The position numbers and the translations under genes were made by a program. Under the pieces are notes generated by a model, which saw nothing but the letters and a program-made list of their open reading frames with translations, had not been told where the DNA came from and did not search any database. From DASSFG01 sp035550375 (GTDB lineage Bacteria > Planctomycetota > Planctomycetia > Pirellulales > JAICIG01), in NCBI GenBank assembly GCA_035550375.1, contig DASZPH010000045.1, positions 62,001 through 126,000 of the forward strand: a stretch of 64,000 nt of DNA. The letters run 5' to 3'. Shown one piece after another: positions 53,052 through 61,380 of this stretch (its first letter is position 1; the number at the start of each line of letters is the position of its first letter).

Positions 53052-54269
53052 ATGCGGATATCCACGTCGAGCGTGCGACTTACTGTGGCTCTGGCGTTGA
53101 TCGGTGGTGGTTTATGGGTCGCGCCGCTTTGGGGCCAGGCGCCAGCTTCGACGGAACGCTCGGTGTACGATCGGCGCACGCCGACGAAAGCTGCCTCGTC
53201 GGCTTCGGCTTCGCAGCCTCGCCGGCTACCTGCGACGGGCCCGGCGGACGAGCGTCCGCTTGCCAAGCCGCGTCGCGCGAAGGGCTACCTTTCACAGGGC
53301 TTTGCTGACACGCAGGCCGCGACGCAAGGGGCGAGTTCAAATGTTGCGGCAGATCCGGCTCACGCTCCGGCCCGTGCAGCCGCGAGAACGTTGACGCCTA
53401 CCGCGGTGACTCCCCGACCGTCGGCCATGACGCGGGCCACTGCCGCGCCGAACCGAGGCGTCGTGCCGGCGTTTTTCCCCGCGCCCATCGGCGTGGGCGA
53501 GGCACCTAAACCGGTCGACGTGGCGGCCACGAGCAGCCACCAGATCGCCATGCAACTCAACGCCACGGCCCCTGGCGAGCATCCGCTCGAGCCAGCAGTA
53601 CGTTGGGCCAAAGCGTGCATGCAGAAGATGGAGTCCATCAAGGACTACTCCGCTACGATGGCCAAGCGTGAGCGTATCGATGGCACGCTCTGCGACTACG
53701 AATACATGTTCGTCAAGGTGCGGCACGAGCCCTTCAGCGTCTACGTGTCGTTCCGTGCGCCGGCTCGCGTGAAGGGGCAGGAGGCGATCTACGTCAAGGG
53801 CCAGAACGACGGCAACCTTCTAGGCCACGCTAACGGCATGCGTAAGATTTTTGGAACGGTTCCGCTGAAGCCGGATAGCATGCTGGCCATGGCGGGCAAC
53901 CGCTATCCGATCACCGAGATGGGAATCAGAAGGCTCACTGAGCGGCTGATCGAAGTGGGCGAGCACGACGCCAAGTTCGGTGAGTGCGAAGTGAAGGCGA
54001 TCCCGAATACAAAGATCAACGGCCGCGAGTGCGTCTGTCTCCAGGTCTTGCATCCGGTGCCGCGGAAAGACTTCACTTTCCACAAGGCGAAGGTCTACGT
54101 CGACAGCCAGCTTAACGTGCCCGTGCGATACGAGGCTTATGACTGGCCGCACGAAGCGGGCGGCGATCCGCTGCTCATGGAAGAATACACCTACGTCGAT
54201 TTGAAGCTCAACAACGGCTTCACCGACTACGACTTCGACGTGGCCAATCCGGCCTACCAGTTCAAATAG
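53052..54269 (+). CDS. DUF1571 secreted protein
   Basis: 405 residues, preceded by AAAGGAGGAT. Signal peptide about 1-28 (LALIGGGLWVAPLWGQAPA). A long Ala/Pro/Arg-rich, poorly ordered region follows (about 30-165). The DUF1571 domain is at about 190-405: SIKDYSATMAKRERIDGTL, VRHEPFSVYVSFRAP, GQEAIYVKGQNDGNLLGH, and the end YDFDVANPAYQFK. LolA-like fold by family knowledge, suggesting lipid or hydrophobic ligand binding at the envelope. The family is mostly planctomycetal. No operon partner. Confidence 0.92.
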   Translation: MRISTSSVRLTVALALIGGGLWVAPLWGQAPASTERSVYDRRTPTKAASSASASQPRRLPATGPADERPLAKPRRAKGYLSQGFADTQAATQGASSNVAADPAHAPARAAARTLTPTAVTPRPSAMTRATAAPNRGVVPAFFPAPIGVGEAPKPVDVAATSSHQIAMQLNATAPGEHPLEPAVRWAKACMQKMESIKDYSATMAKRERIDGTLCDYEYMFVKVRHEPFSVYVSFRAPARVKGQEAIYVKGQNDGNLLGHANGMRKIFGTVPLKPDSMLAMAGNRYPITEMGIRRLTERLIEVGEHDAKFGECEVKAIPNTKINGRECVCLQVLHPVPRKDFTFHKAKVYVDSQLNVPVRYEAYDWPHEAGGDPLLMEEYTYVDLKLNNGFTDYDFDVANPAYQFK

Positions 54270-54298
54270 TCGGGTAGAGCACGACCCACCTAATAACT

Positions 54299-54368
54299 GG
54301 CCCCGACGTTTCGCGGCGAAAAGGGCGGTCGGGCTGCGACCGCCTCTCTGTCACGGAGCGTCGGGGCC
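54299..54368. other. Compact four-way-junction palindrome
   Basis: A 10-bp outer stem GGCCCCGACG/CGTCGGGGCC (54299-54308 with 54359-54368) encloses three hairpins: TTTCG-CGG-CGAAA (54309-54321), GGCGGTCG-GGCTG-CGACCGCC (54324-54344) and CTCTG-TCA-CGGAG with one G-T pair (54346-54358). Only three bases (54322, 54323, 54345) are unpaired at the junction. Loops are too small for a tRNA. It lies between convergent genes and has no T-run. It could be a terminator, a mobile repeat or a DNA cruciform. Confidence 0.6.
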
Positions 54369-54435
54369 GCGTTCTGACTCGCCCCCGCTTCAGATCGCCG
54401 TCACCTCGTCGGGCGCGCCTCACCCCATTAGAGCT

Positions 54436-56115
54436 TTAAAAAGCGCGCTTTTCTTCGAGCCAGCGGGCGCGCAGCAGGTTGCCGTGGCGCTGAGGCGACT
54501 CGATCTGGCGGTAGACTGAAACGGCGTCCTCGGTCTGATCCAGGGCCTCTTCCGCGCGGGCCAGATTGTAGAGGGCCCCCGCCCGCCAGGGGCTATTGAC
54601 GTCGACGTCGATCGTACGCTTGGCAAAATAATCGGCGGCCGTCGTGTAATTCTGACTCTCAAAAGCGATCAGGCCGAGCCAATAGCTGGCGTTGTGCTTG
54701 GCCATGGGCGCCAGTTGGCTGAAGCGATTCGCCGCCTGCCGCCATTCGTCGTTCGTGATCTTGCCCCGCAAATCGGCCCTTTCCTCCTGCAGAATGGCGG
54801 GACCACGCGCGAGCTCCGACTCGGACGGTCGAGAAACCTGATAATACCGCATCGCGCCCTCCTCGCCCGAAAACTCTCCGAGCAGGTGCAGAACCCGCCC
54901 CTTCCACAACGCGGGAACCATCACCACCTTTTTTTTCACTTCTCTGGGAAACGGCACGACGAAGGGCTCGAACTCGGCCGCGAGCCGCTGTTTGCCCTTT
55001 AAGCCAAGCCGGGCCTGCGCGGCCAGCCGCTCGTAGGGAAGCGCCCAGACTCGGGCGTCGGCGACGTGCTTGCACTGCCGCAGGCTGTCGGCCAGAGAGG
55101 CCGCGTCGACCGAGAGCACGACCTTCTGCTCGCCCGCCAGTTGAGACTCCAGCAGGGCCATGCGTTGCGACAGATACATGGGTGACGCTTCGATCATCGC
55201 CGTCACAGCCTGCAGGCGCGCCGACGTCATTTCGTAGGGGTGTTCGTCGTCCAGATCGAGCTGCCGCAACAGTCCGTCATCGCCCGCGGCCTGCGCCAGC
55301 GTCGCGGGTCGACCGTCGGGTCCGGGGATCGGCAGGCCGAGAGCCGGCTCGAAGAGGTACAGTTCCTCGTTCAGCACCAGGGCAGGAACCCAGGGTTGGG
55401 GCGGCGAATCGCCGTCGGTCGGCGGACAGGCCAGCATCACCACGTCGAGTCCCTGCTGCCTCGCGAGCAGCATGAAGAGCCAGGCTCGGTCGATCGCCGG
55501 CCCGTGCCCCAGCAACAGCGTGTGCCAGGCGAGCCTGGGAGCGTCGGCATCGTCCGTGGCATCGAGCTGGATGTTACGCACCACCCAGTCAAAAAGCCGC
55601 TTGGCCCGCTCCAGGTCGTTCTGAGTCTCGCCGGCGGCCCAGTTCGACGCATCTCTCAGCCACATCGCCTGGCGCAACTCGATGCCGTCCGGCGGAGAGA
55701 ACCCCATCGTTTCCAGGTCCGCTAGTTGCGGCAGTTTCTGCAATTGCTCCGGCAAGGTAGCCAACAGCGGGTCGCGCCTCCAGTCGGCCAGACGCGATTG
55801 CAGGATGATCCACTGGTTCAATTGGCTCACCAGCGACCCGGGAACGCCGGTTTCCAGCGCCCGGCGGGCGGCGTCGTTCATGTCGAAGATGTCGCGGGCG
55901 TTCGTGTCGACGGAGTCGTAGCTGCCCAGTCCATTCAGCACCCCAGCCACGTACCCGAGAATGTCGGCGGCCTGGTCCACGTTCGTTTCTTGCTGAGCGC
56001 TGGTCGTCTCCGTCGACAACTGGTGCGGGCATCCGGCGAGGGCAATCGCCGTCACGGCCAAAGCGACGCCAGCAGACCTTGTGACCACAGCCGGGCGAAC
56101 CAAGAACCTAGCCAC
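54436..56115 (-). CDS. Lipoprotein with transglutaminase-like region and C-terminal TPR-like repeats
   Basis: 559 residues from a GTG at 56115, which overlaps the kdsA stop (GTGGCTAG). This start gives a clean lipoprotein signal (VTAIALAGC, lipobox Cys about 29); longer starts run inside kdsA. The centre (about 165-235) contains AKRLFDWVVRNIQLD, then GPAIDRAWLFMLLARQQGLD and VVMLACPP. That is the layout of a transglutaminase-like domain, but the usual catalytic Cys is not evident. The end (about 480-555) holds TPR-like helices. Probably anchored in the outer membrane. Coupled translation with kdsA suggests an envelope role. Confidence 0.7.
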   Translation of the reverse strand: MARFLVRPAVVTRSAGVALAVTAIALAGCPHQLSTETTSAQQETNVDQAADILGYVAGVLNGLGSYDSVDTNARDIFDMNDAARRALETGVPGSLVSQLNQWIILQSRLADWRRDPLLATLPEQLQKLPQLADLETMGFSPPDGIELRQAMWLRDASNWAAGETQNDLERAKRLFDWVVRNIQLDATDDADAPRLAWHTLLLGHGPAIDRAWLFMLLARQQGLDVVMLACPPTDGDSPPQPWVPALVLNEELYLFEPALGLPIPGPDGRPATLAQAAGDDGLLRQLDLDDEHPYEMTSARLQAVTAMIEASPMYLSQRMALLESQLAGEQKVVLSVDAASLADSLRQCKHVADARVWALPYERLAAQARLGLKGKQRLAAEFEPFVVPFPREVKKKVVMVPALWKGRVLHLLGEFSGEEGAMRYYQVSRPSESELARGPAILQEERADLRGKITNDEWRQAANRFSQLAPMAKHNASYWLGLIAFESQNYTTAADYFAKRTIDVDVNSPWRAGALYNLARAEEALDQTEDAVSVYRQIESPQRHGNLLRARWLEEKRAF

Positions 56116-56941
56116 GCAACCGGTCCACCGTCTCGCGCAAGAGGACGAGACGCGATAAAAGTCGTTGAAAATCATCCAAAGGCACCATGTTCGGCCCATC
56201 GCTGGGCGATTTGTCGGGGTCGGGGTGGGTCTCGAAAAACAGGCCGTCGACGCCGATAGCCGTAGCGGCCCGCGCCAAAGGTTCGACCATGGCGCGGTTT
56301 CCCCCCGTCGACGACCCTAGTCCGCCAGGTTCTTGTACGCTGTGAGTGGCGTCAAAGATCACCGGCACACCCAATCCTTGCATTTGGGGTATCGCCCGCA
56401 TGTCGTTGACCAACCGGCCGTATCCGAAAAAGGTCCCCCTCTCGCAGAGCAGGATGTTGCGGCAACCGGCCGATTCGAGCTTGGTAATCACGTGCCGCAT
56501 GTCCCAGGGGGCCATGAATTGCCCCTTTTTCACGTTGACGGGCTTTCCCGTCGCGGCCGCAGCCGTCAGTAGATCGCTCTGCCGGGCCAAAAAGGCCGGG
56601 ATCTGGATCAGATCACAAATGGCTGCCACGGCGCTCGCCTGGTGCGACTCGTGAACATCGGTGGTGACGGGCAGCCCCGTCTTCTGCTTCACGCGGCTCA
56701 AGATGTCGAGCCCCGCCTCCAGTCCGAGCCCCCGGAATGAGTCGCCGCTTGTCCGGTTGGCCTTGTCGAAAGACGCCTTGAAGACCAGTTGGACAGGCAG
56801 GTCTGCGGAGATCATTCGCAGTCTCTCGGCGATCGCAAGCGTCAGCGCCTCGTTTTCGATCACGCACGGTCCGGCGATGATCAGAAGCGGTTGCTGCGGT
56901 CCGCAGCGATAGTCGCCGATGAGAGCGGGGTTGTTGGGCAC
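56108..56941 (-). CDS. kdsA: 3-deoxy-8-phosphooctulonate synthase (KDO-8-P synthase)
   Basis: 277 residues if the GTG at 56941 (VPNNPALIGDYRCG) is used; it matches the usual family start, whereas the longer frame to 57001 adds an atypical hydrophobic leader. Family motifs: IIAGPCVIEN, VFKASFDKANRTSGDSFRG, TDVHESHQ, NVKKGQFMAPWDM, LCERGTFFGY and FDATHSVQEPGG. The enzyme condenses arabinose-5-phosphate and PEP to KDO-8-P, a committed LPS step. The Asp and Cys positions in IPAFLARQ-x-KKGQF and AGPC fit the family's metal site. This is the best evidence for LPS in this organism. Followed by an overlapping lipoprotein gene. Confidence 0.95.
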   Translation of the reverse strand: MPNNPALIGDYRCGPQQPLLIIAGPCVIENEALTLAIAERLRMISADLPVQLVFKASFDKANRTSGDSFRGLGLEAGLDILSRVKQKTGLPVTTDVHESHQASAVAAICDLIQIPAFLARQSDLLTAAAATGKPVNVKKGQFMAPWDMRHVITKLESAGCRNILLCERGTFFGYGRLVNDMRAIPQMQGLGVPVIFDATHSVQEPGGLGSSTGGNRAMVEPLARAATAIGVDGLFFETHPDPDKSPSDGPNMVPLDDFQRLLSRLVLLRETVDRLRG

Positions 56942-57855
56942 GAGACAGACCGACAAGGGAACGGCATAAATCAACCAGAGCCGAGAGCCCATCGTACCCA
57001 AGTTTCAGCGCGGCTGGTACGGGCGGGGCGTCTCGATTTGAGGCAAGGTCCCGAACCGGAGGGATGCGTCAAAACCGATGGTCGTGACCTAACTTGCTTG
57101 TGGAAAACACCTTCCAAGCGATGCTGGCGAACGTCGATCCCGGTTTGAGACGGAAAAGACGGCAACCGGCTCCGGCGCAAAACACTACAGCCCCACTGCT
57201 GCATAAGGCTGACGAAAGTGGGGTGGGTTCGCAATCAGCGGCTGTGATCCCTAAATGAAACGACGATATGCAAGTCTTTTTATTTAAAGTACTTGCGTTT
57301 CTGCGTGGACATCGAAAAGAGCCCATCGCAGTAGATGGTACGCGGGATGCTAATAGGAGAAAGCGTTCGCTCGCCAGAGATTGGGCGAGCGGCTCAAAAT
57401 CTGACTGGCCCGCGGGGCCTCTGACGACTATCGGCCGAACGGTTGACTTGCCCCTGACCGTTCGGCTCAAAGCCAATGCGTATGTGGCGCGTCAGAGGCC
57501 CCCGTTTTTTGCGCGGGCCCTGAAGCGGCTGTCGAAACAACCGCGAATATCGGGAGCCTGGCGAGATCGCGTTTCTAGCACGCAGGTCCCGCCGAAGCCC
57601 CCTACTCCCCGCAGTTTAGGGTCGGCTTACAACCCCCGCAAGCAAATTCCGGCCAGGGGCAGCGGGAAAAAGATCGGCTGTTTGCTCGCACCGGTCCGCC
57701 GGAAATTCGGAGGCCCGGCTCAGGTTCCTGGGATCTGGGCACGATTGCAAGCCTGGCCACGTCCGCCTATTATTCAGTCAGGTGCCACAAAGTCTGGTGC
57801 CTTCTCGCTGGCCCGGCGCCGCCTCGATGGGCCTTGTCTCGGCGCACGACGACTG
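56942..57855. other. Long intergenic region with structured segment
   Basis: About 900 bases between kdsA and the nucleotidyltransferase-HD gene. A forward frame is open from 57268, but its composition (Pro/Arg/Gly-rich, no motif) and the strong inverted repeats within it argue against translation. An inverted repeat GCAAGT/ACTTGC with an AT-rich loop lies at 57270-57296. The structured segment at 57368-57519 is listed separately. Confidence 0.5.
57368..57519 (+). ncRNA. Candidate structured RNA or leader with nested stems
   Basis: An 8-bp hairpin CGCTCGCC/GGCGAGCG (57368-57391) precedes a large structure. Its outer stem is 13 bp, GGGGCCTCTGACG/CGTCAGAGGCCCC (57414-57426 with 57490-57502). 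It encloses a 10-bp hairpin GCCGAACGGT/ACCGTTCGGC (57434-57466) and a weak GCCA/TGGC hairpin (57472-57488), giving a three-way junction. TTTTTT at 57505-57510 follows the outer stem, as in a terminator. GGCCCGC/GCGGGCC (57407-57413 with 57513-57519) can close the whole, leaving the T-run as a bulge. An alternative GGCCC/GGGCC hairpin (57407-57419) competes with the outer stem. The strand is inferred from the T-run. Confidence 0.5.
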
Positions 57856-58959
57856 ATGTCGAAAGGAAAACTTCGGCAGCAAATCGCCTGGGAAGCTGCC
57901 CGCCTGATGTATGATCGGGTCGAATCGGAATACTTCCGGGCGAAGCTGAAAGCCGCGCGTCGCCTGGGGGGCGGCTGGGTCAAACCGAAAGATCTTCCCA
58001 GCAACCGCGAGATCCGCGACGAGATCCAGGTTTTCGCCCGGCTTTTCGAGGGGGAGCGTCGGCTGCAAAACCTGCGCGAGATGCGCGTTGCGGCCTTGCG
58101 GATGATGCACGTCCTGGAGGCATTTCGGCCGCGGCTGATCGGCAGCACCCTCACCGGTCACGTGCGCCGAGGCAGCGACGTGGATTTGCACGTCTTTTCA
58201 GACAGCGTTGAGGCCGTCGTCGCCGCCTTGGAGCGGGAAGGGATGAGTTACTCCGTCGAGCGCAAGCAGGTGCGGAAGCACGGCGAGGAGCGCGTTTACA
58301 CCCACGTGCATGTAGTTGACGGCTTCGCCTTCGAGTTGACGGTCTACGCCGAGAATCTGGCCCATTTCGTCTTCAAAAGCTCGGTGACGGGCAAACCGAT
58401 CGAAAGGGCCAGCATCGCGGAGTTGGAAAGGTTGCTCGCCGACGAATATCCCGAGATGGCGGTCGACGAGGCCCTGGTCGAAGCAGAGAACCAGGTCGAC
58501 CGATTCCAGATTTATCAGATGCTGCTATTGCCCTTGGAGCAGGTCAAGCAATCGCCCAAGTATCACCCTGAGGGGGACGCTTTGTACCACAGCTTGCAGG
58601 TTTTCGACCTGGCGTCGCACGAACTGCCCTACGACGAGGAGTTTCTGCTTGCTGCCCTGCTGCATGACGTGGGGAAGGCCATCGATCCGCACGATCACGT
58701 GACCGCCGGTTTGGAGGCACTGGATGGCTTCATCACCGACCGCACGGGCTGGCTGATCGAGCACCACATGGAGGCCCATGCCGTCCTCGACGGCACAATC
58801 GGGCAACGGGCCAAAAGGCGGCTGGCCGAATCGGAGGATTACGATGCGCTGTTGACGCTCGGTCGGTGCGATCGTCACGGCCGGGCGAAAGGGGTCGCCG
58901 TGCCCGATTTGGAAGAGGCGATCGCCTACGTGCGTGATCTGGCCGACAACTTTGGCTGA
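57856..58959 (+). CDS. Nucleotidyltransferase-HD domain fusion protein
   Basis: 367 residues from the ATG at 57856 (MSKGKLRQQIAWEAARLM); the open frame upstream is not used. Residues about 90-165 form a nucleotidyltransferase core with Gly96-Ser97 and Asp108-x-Asp110 in GSTLTGHVRRGSDVDLHVF. Residues about 235-340 form an HD domain with YHSLQVFDLASHEL and His270-Asp271 in LLHDVGKAID. The order is that of tRNA CCA-adding and GlnD-like enzymes, but the remaining parts of both are missing. It might modify or hydrolyse nucleotides or tRNA; this is not determined. It lies about 340 bases downstream of a structured leader candidate. Confidence 0.8.
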   Translation: MSKGKLRQQIAWEAARLMYDRVESEYFRAKLKAARRLGGGWVKPKDLPSNREIRDEIQVFARLFEGERRLQNLREMRVAALRMMHVLEAFRPRLIGSTLTGHVRRGSDVDLHVFSDSVEAVVAALEREGMSYSVERKQVRKHGEERVYTHVHVVDGFAFELTVYAENLAHFVFKSSVTGKPIERASIAELERLLADEYPEMAVDEALVEAENQVDRFQIYQMLLLPLEQVKQSPKYHPEGDALYHSLQVFDLASHELPYDEEFLLAALLHDVGKAIDPHDHVTAGLEALDGFITDRTGWLIEHHMEAHAVLDGTIGQRAKRRLAESEDYDALLTLGRCDRHGRAKGVAVPDLEEAIAYVRDLADNFG

Positions 58960-59343
58960 ACGTCCATCGGCCCCTCGGTTCCCGCTGGATCGTCCTGGTC
59001 GGCGCACCGCCGTTAGTTAGCCGGCCCCTTGTGACAACGTTCGTCTCGTTGCGGGACGCCCTGTCGCGCTTCCGCACCGGGCCATCTGCTCGATGTACCT
59101 CGCTCGGACTGAGTCCCGCAGACGCGGTTTAACACGCGATGCGGATGGGAGATCGGAAGATCTACGGGAGACTGCGGAAACGGAAATCAACGATTTGGCA
59201 GAGTTGTTGCGTCCGTGTGACAAGCATTGTGATTGCGTAGATGTTACCCGACCTCGCGGTTAAGGGGTCGGAAGTAGAAACTTTTCCTGGCAGGCCCATG
59301 CGTGGCGGCGTTTTGGGCCACAACCCGTATGTGGAGGTGGAGC
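58960..59343. other. Intergenic region
   Basis: About 384 bases between two forward genes. No gene, clear promoter or hairpin-plus-T terminator was recognised. The last 15 bases hold GGAGGTGGAG, the ribosome site for the next gene. Confidence 0.5.
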
Positions 59344-59868
59344 ATGAAACGTTTTCTCACGCTTGGAGTTCTGGGGGCCGGCTTGTTGGTGTTGCCGTCC
59401 CTAAGCCTGGCCGACACGCAGGATCAGCAGATGGTCGTCTCGCGAGCCGGGGCGCCGGTGATGCGCGGTCATTCGACACTTGCGACTCTGCCCGCCGGTC
59501 ATCGTTTCCAGGTCATTCGCCGCGAAGGGCCCTGGGTTGGCACGCGGACGACGATTAAAGGGCAAACAGTGAGCGGCTGGCTGTGGCAAGGCCACGTGTC
59601 CACCCCGCAGCAGTTTGCCCAGCGGTCGGCGGCTCGGCGGTACTCCAACCAGCCGGGGACGGCGACCCGCCGATACTCTTACGTGCCCGGAGTACCCGGT
59701 GCCGATAGGCCGTATAAGGGTCCTTACCCATACGCACGGCCTTATCTGTGGCCGGATTCGGGGGACTACATCACGGGCGGCGTGAGATCAGGTTCGCCGC
59801 TGATCATGGGCGCCACCCAGTACGGCCGCAGCTACTGGCGAGCCGACCGAAAGATCATCGGTCAATAA
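59344..59868 (+). CDS. Secreted protein with SH3-like domain
   Basis: 174 residues from the ATG at 59344, preceded by GGAGGTGGAG; an earlier in-frame start has no ribosome site. Signal peptide about 1-23 (FLTLGVLGAGLLVLPSLSLA). Residues about 28-88 look like a bacterial SH3 unit (VVSRAGAPVMRGHSTLATLP, FQVIRREGPWVGTR, VSGWLWQGHVSTP). A Tyr/Pro/Gly-rich tail follows (PGVPGADRPYKGPYPYARPY). Such proteins may bind the cell wall or outer surface. The 3' end overlaps the convergent coaB gene by 14 bases. Confidence 0.7.
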   Translation: MKRFLTLGVLGAGLLVLPSLSLADTQDQQMVVSRAGAPVMRGHSTLATLPAGHRFQVIRREGPWVGTRTTIKGQTVSGWLWQGHVSTPQQFAQRSAARRYSNQPGTATRRYSYVPGVPGADRPYKGPYPYARPYLWPDSGDYITGGVRSGSPLIMGATQYGRSYWRADRKIIGQ

Positions 59869-60487
59869 TCAGGCGGTTCTGGATCGTGGCGGCGATCCCG
59901 CGGGCGACGCTCTCCTTACTTCCGGAGAGCGTCGCCACGACGTCGCCGGCCGGATCAAGGATCTCGACCCGAGTTTCGGCTGAATGGATCGCCTCCGGAC
60001 CATTCAAGACCATCAGGTCGCAATGCTTTTTCTCCAGCTTGGCGAGCGCCCGCAAGCGCTGGTCGTCGACTTCTAAGGCAAACCCGACGAGCCACTGGCT
60101 CCGCTTCTGCAACCCCAGCGTGGCGATGATGTCGGGCGTCTCGATCAGGTGCAACTCAAGCGGCTGGCCCGTCTTTTGAATCTTCCCGGGCGCGACGTGC
60201 ACGGGCCGATAATCGCAGGGGGCCGCCACGCCGACGACGCCATCACAGGCGCCAAACAGGTGCTGGCAGGCTTCGAGCATCTCTTCCGTCGAAACGACGC
60301 GGACGACCTGGACGGCAAGCGGATAGTCGACCTCCACCGGGCCCGTGACCACCACCACCTCGTGTCCCAGTTCGGCCAGGGCCGAGGCCAGCGCCCGGCC
60401 CATGCGGCCGCTCGAAGCGTTCGTCAGATATCTGACGGCGTCGAGATACTGCCGCGTCGGACCAGAGGTGACAAGAATCCGCGACAT
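59855..60487 (-). CDS. coaB: Phosphopantothenate-cysteine ligase domain protein (CoaB-like, without CoaC)
   Basis: 210 residues from the ATG at 60487. The start MSRILVTSGPTRQYLDAVRY with LTNASSGRMG is the CoaB/DFP C-terminal-domain signature (GxTxExID-x-VRxxxNxSSGxMG). The AAPCDYRP and KIQKTG segments match the substrate-binding AAVxDxxP and KIKK motifs. The bifunctional CoaBC N-terminal flavoprotein is absent, so the decarboxylase must be encoded elsewhere. It catalyses the coenzyme A step from 4'-phosphopantothenate. Last gene of a three-gene operon, 19 bases after the isomerase. Confidence 0.88.
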   Translation of the reverse strand: MSRILVTSGPTRQYLDAVRYLTNASSGRMGRALASALAELGHEVVVVTGPVEVDYPLAVQVVRVVSTEEMLEACQHLFGACDGVVGVAAPCDYRPVHVAPGKIQKTGQPLELHLIETPDIIATLGLQKRSQWLVGFALEVDDQRLRALAKLEKKHCDLMVLNGPEAIHSAETRVEILDPAGDVVATLSGSKESVARGIAATIQNRLIIDR

Positions 60488-60506
60488 GTTGGCCAGGCCG
60501 AGCGGT

Positions 60507-61364
60507 TCAGCCTGCCTTCTGCCGCTTGGCCCAACCGCTCTTGATGAACGCCAGGCCGTCGCGAGCAAGCTGGTCTTCGCTTTCGAACATCCGCCGCCAG
60601 ATTTTGGTGGCCGCGGCCAGGGCCGGAAGAGCCAGGCCGAAGGCTTCGATCACGAACCAACCGTCGTAGCCGGTCTGCTTGAGCGTGTCGAAGGTCAGAT
60701 CCCAGGGAATATGCCCCTGGCCGGGCGTGCCGCGGTCGTTCTCAGACAGGTGAACGTGAACCGTGTATTCCGAACAGCAGCGGATCGCCTGGGCAATATC
60801 CTTTTCTTCGATGTTCGCATGAAACGTGTCATACATCATGCGGCAGTTCGGATGGCCTACTTCCCGCACGAAGCGAGCCGTATCGGCCGCCGTGTTGAGC
60901 AGGTAACACTCAAAACGGTTCAGGTACTCCACGGCCAGCGTCACGCCGCATTGGCCGGCGTGCTCGGCGACCGCCCGCATGCTTTCCACGCCCCACTTCC
61001 ACTCGTCGGCCGTGGGACAACTCCCGGTAAATCCACCCAACGCCGAATGGAACGGGCCGGCCATGATCTTTGAGCCAACCGCCTGGGCACATTCCAGAAT
61101 GCGCTTGCTGTTTTCGATCCCTAGGGCGCGAACTTTCGGATCGGGGCTGATGGGGTTGTCGTCGTTGAGACGGCAGGTGACAACCGTCCGCTCCAGTCCC
61201 ACTTCGTCGAACCAGCGGCCCAGCGCGGCGTATTTCTTCGTGTCGTGATCGAAGATGGGAAATTCCACGCCGTCGTAACCCATCTTTTTGAGCCGCTCCA
61301 TGATGGGGCGGTGCTCGTCGCTGATGTGGTCGGTCCAAAGCAGCATGTTCATGCCGAATTTCAT
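60507..61364 (-). CDS. Sugar isomerase/epimerase, xylose-isomerase-like TIM barrel (ketose 3-epimerase type)
   Basis: 285 residues, ribosome site GAGGA close to the ATG. A TIM barrel with the ligand set of tagatose/psicose 3-epimerases: Glu in LAVEYLNRFECYLLN (about 150), Asp in MMYDTFHANIEEKD (about 185), His in VHVHLSENDRGTPGQGH (about 212) and Glu in FVIEAFG (about 246). MKFGMNMLLWTDHISDEH at the start is also typical. It interconverts ketoses or related sugars in the cytoplasm. Second gene of an operon with an AcpH-like protein and CoaB; the link among the three is unclear. Confidence 0.9.
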   Translation of the reverse strand: MKFGMNMLLWTDHISDEHRPIMERLKKMGYDGVEFPIFDHDTKKYAALGRWFDEVGLERTVVTCRLNDDNPISPDPKVRALGIENSKRILECAQAVGSKIMAGPFHSALGGFTGSCPTADEWKWGVESMRAVAEHAGQCGVTLAVEYLNRFECYLLNTAADTARFVREVGHPNCRMMYDTFHANIEEKDIAQAIRCCSEYTVHVHLSENDRGTPGQGHIPWDLTFDTLKQTGYDGWFVIEAFGLALPALAAATKIWRRMFESEDQLARDGLAFIKSGWAKRQKAG

Positions 61365-61380
61365 ATGTTCCTCGTCAGGC

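Noticed and set aside
54299..54368. Cloverleaf read as a tRNA
   Set aside because: The closing stem is 10 bp, and hairpin loops of 3, 5 and 3 bases leave no anticodon or T loop.
57414..57502. Match to a cyclic-di-GMP-I riboswitch, prompted by a CAAAGCC string at the junction
   Set aside because: The tetraloop, receptor and guanine-contact positions of that class could not be placed.
57414..57510. Simple rho-independent terminator of an unseen gene
   Set aside because: The stem encloses more than 60 bases with its own hairpins, and an outer helix can close beyond the T-run, so a plain terminator is not the best reading, though it is not excluded.
57268..57855. N-terminal extension of the nucleotidyltransferase-HD protein
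   Set aside because: Composition is non-protein-like and the stretch is made of strong inverted repeats; the family-like sequence begins at 57856.
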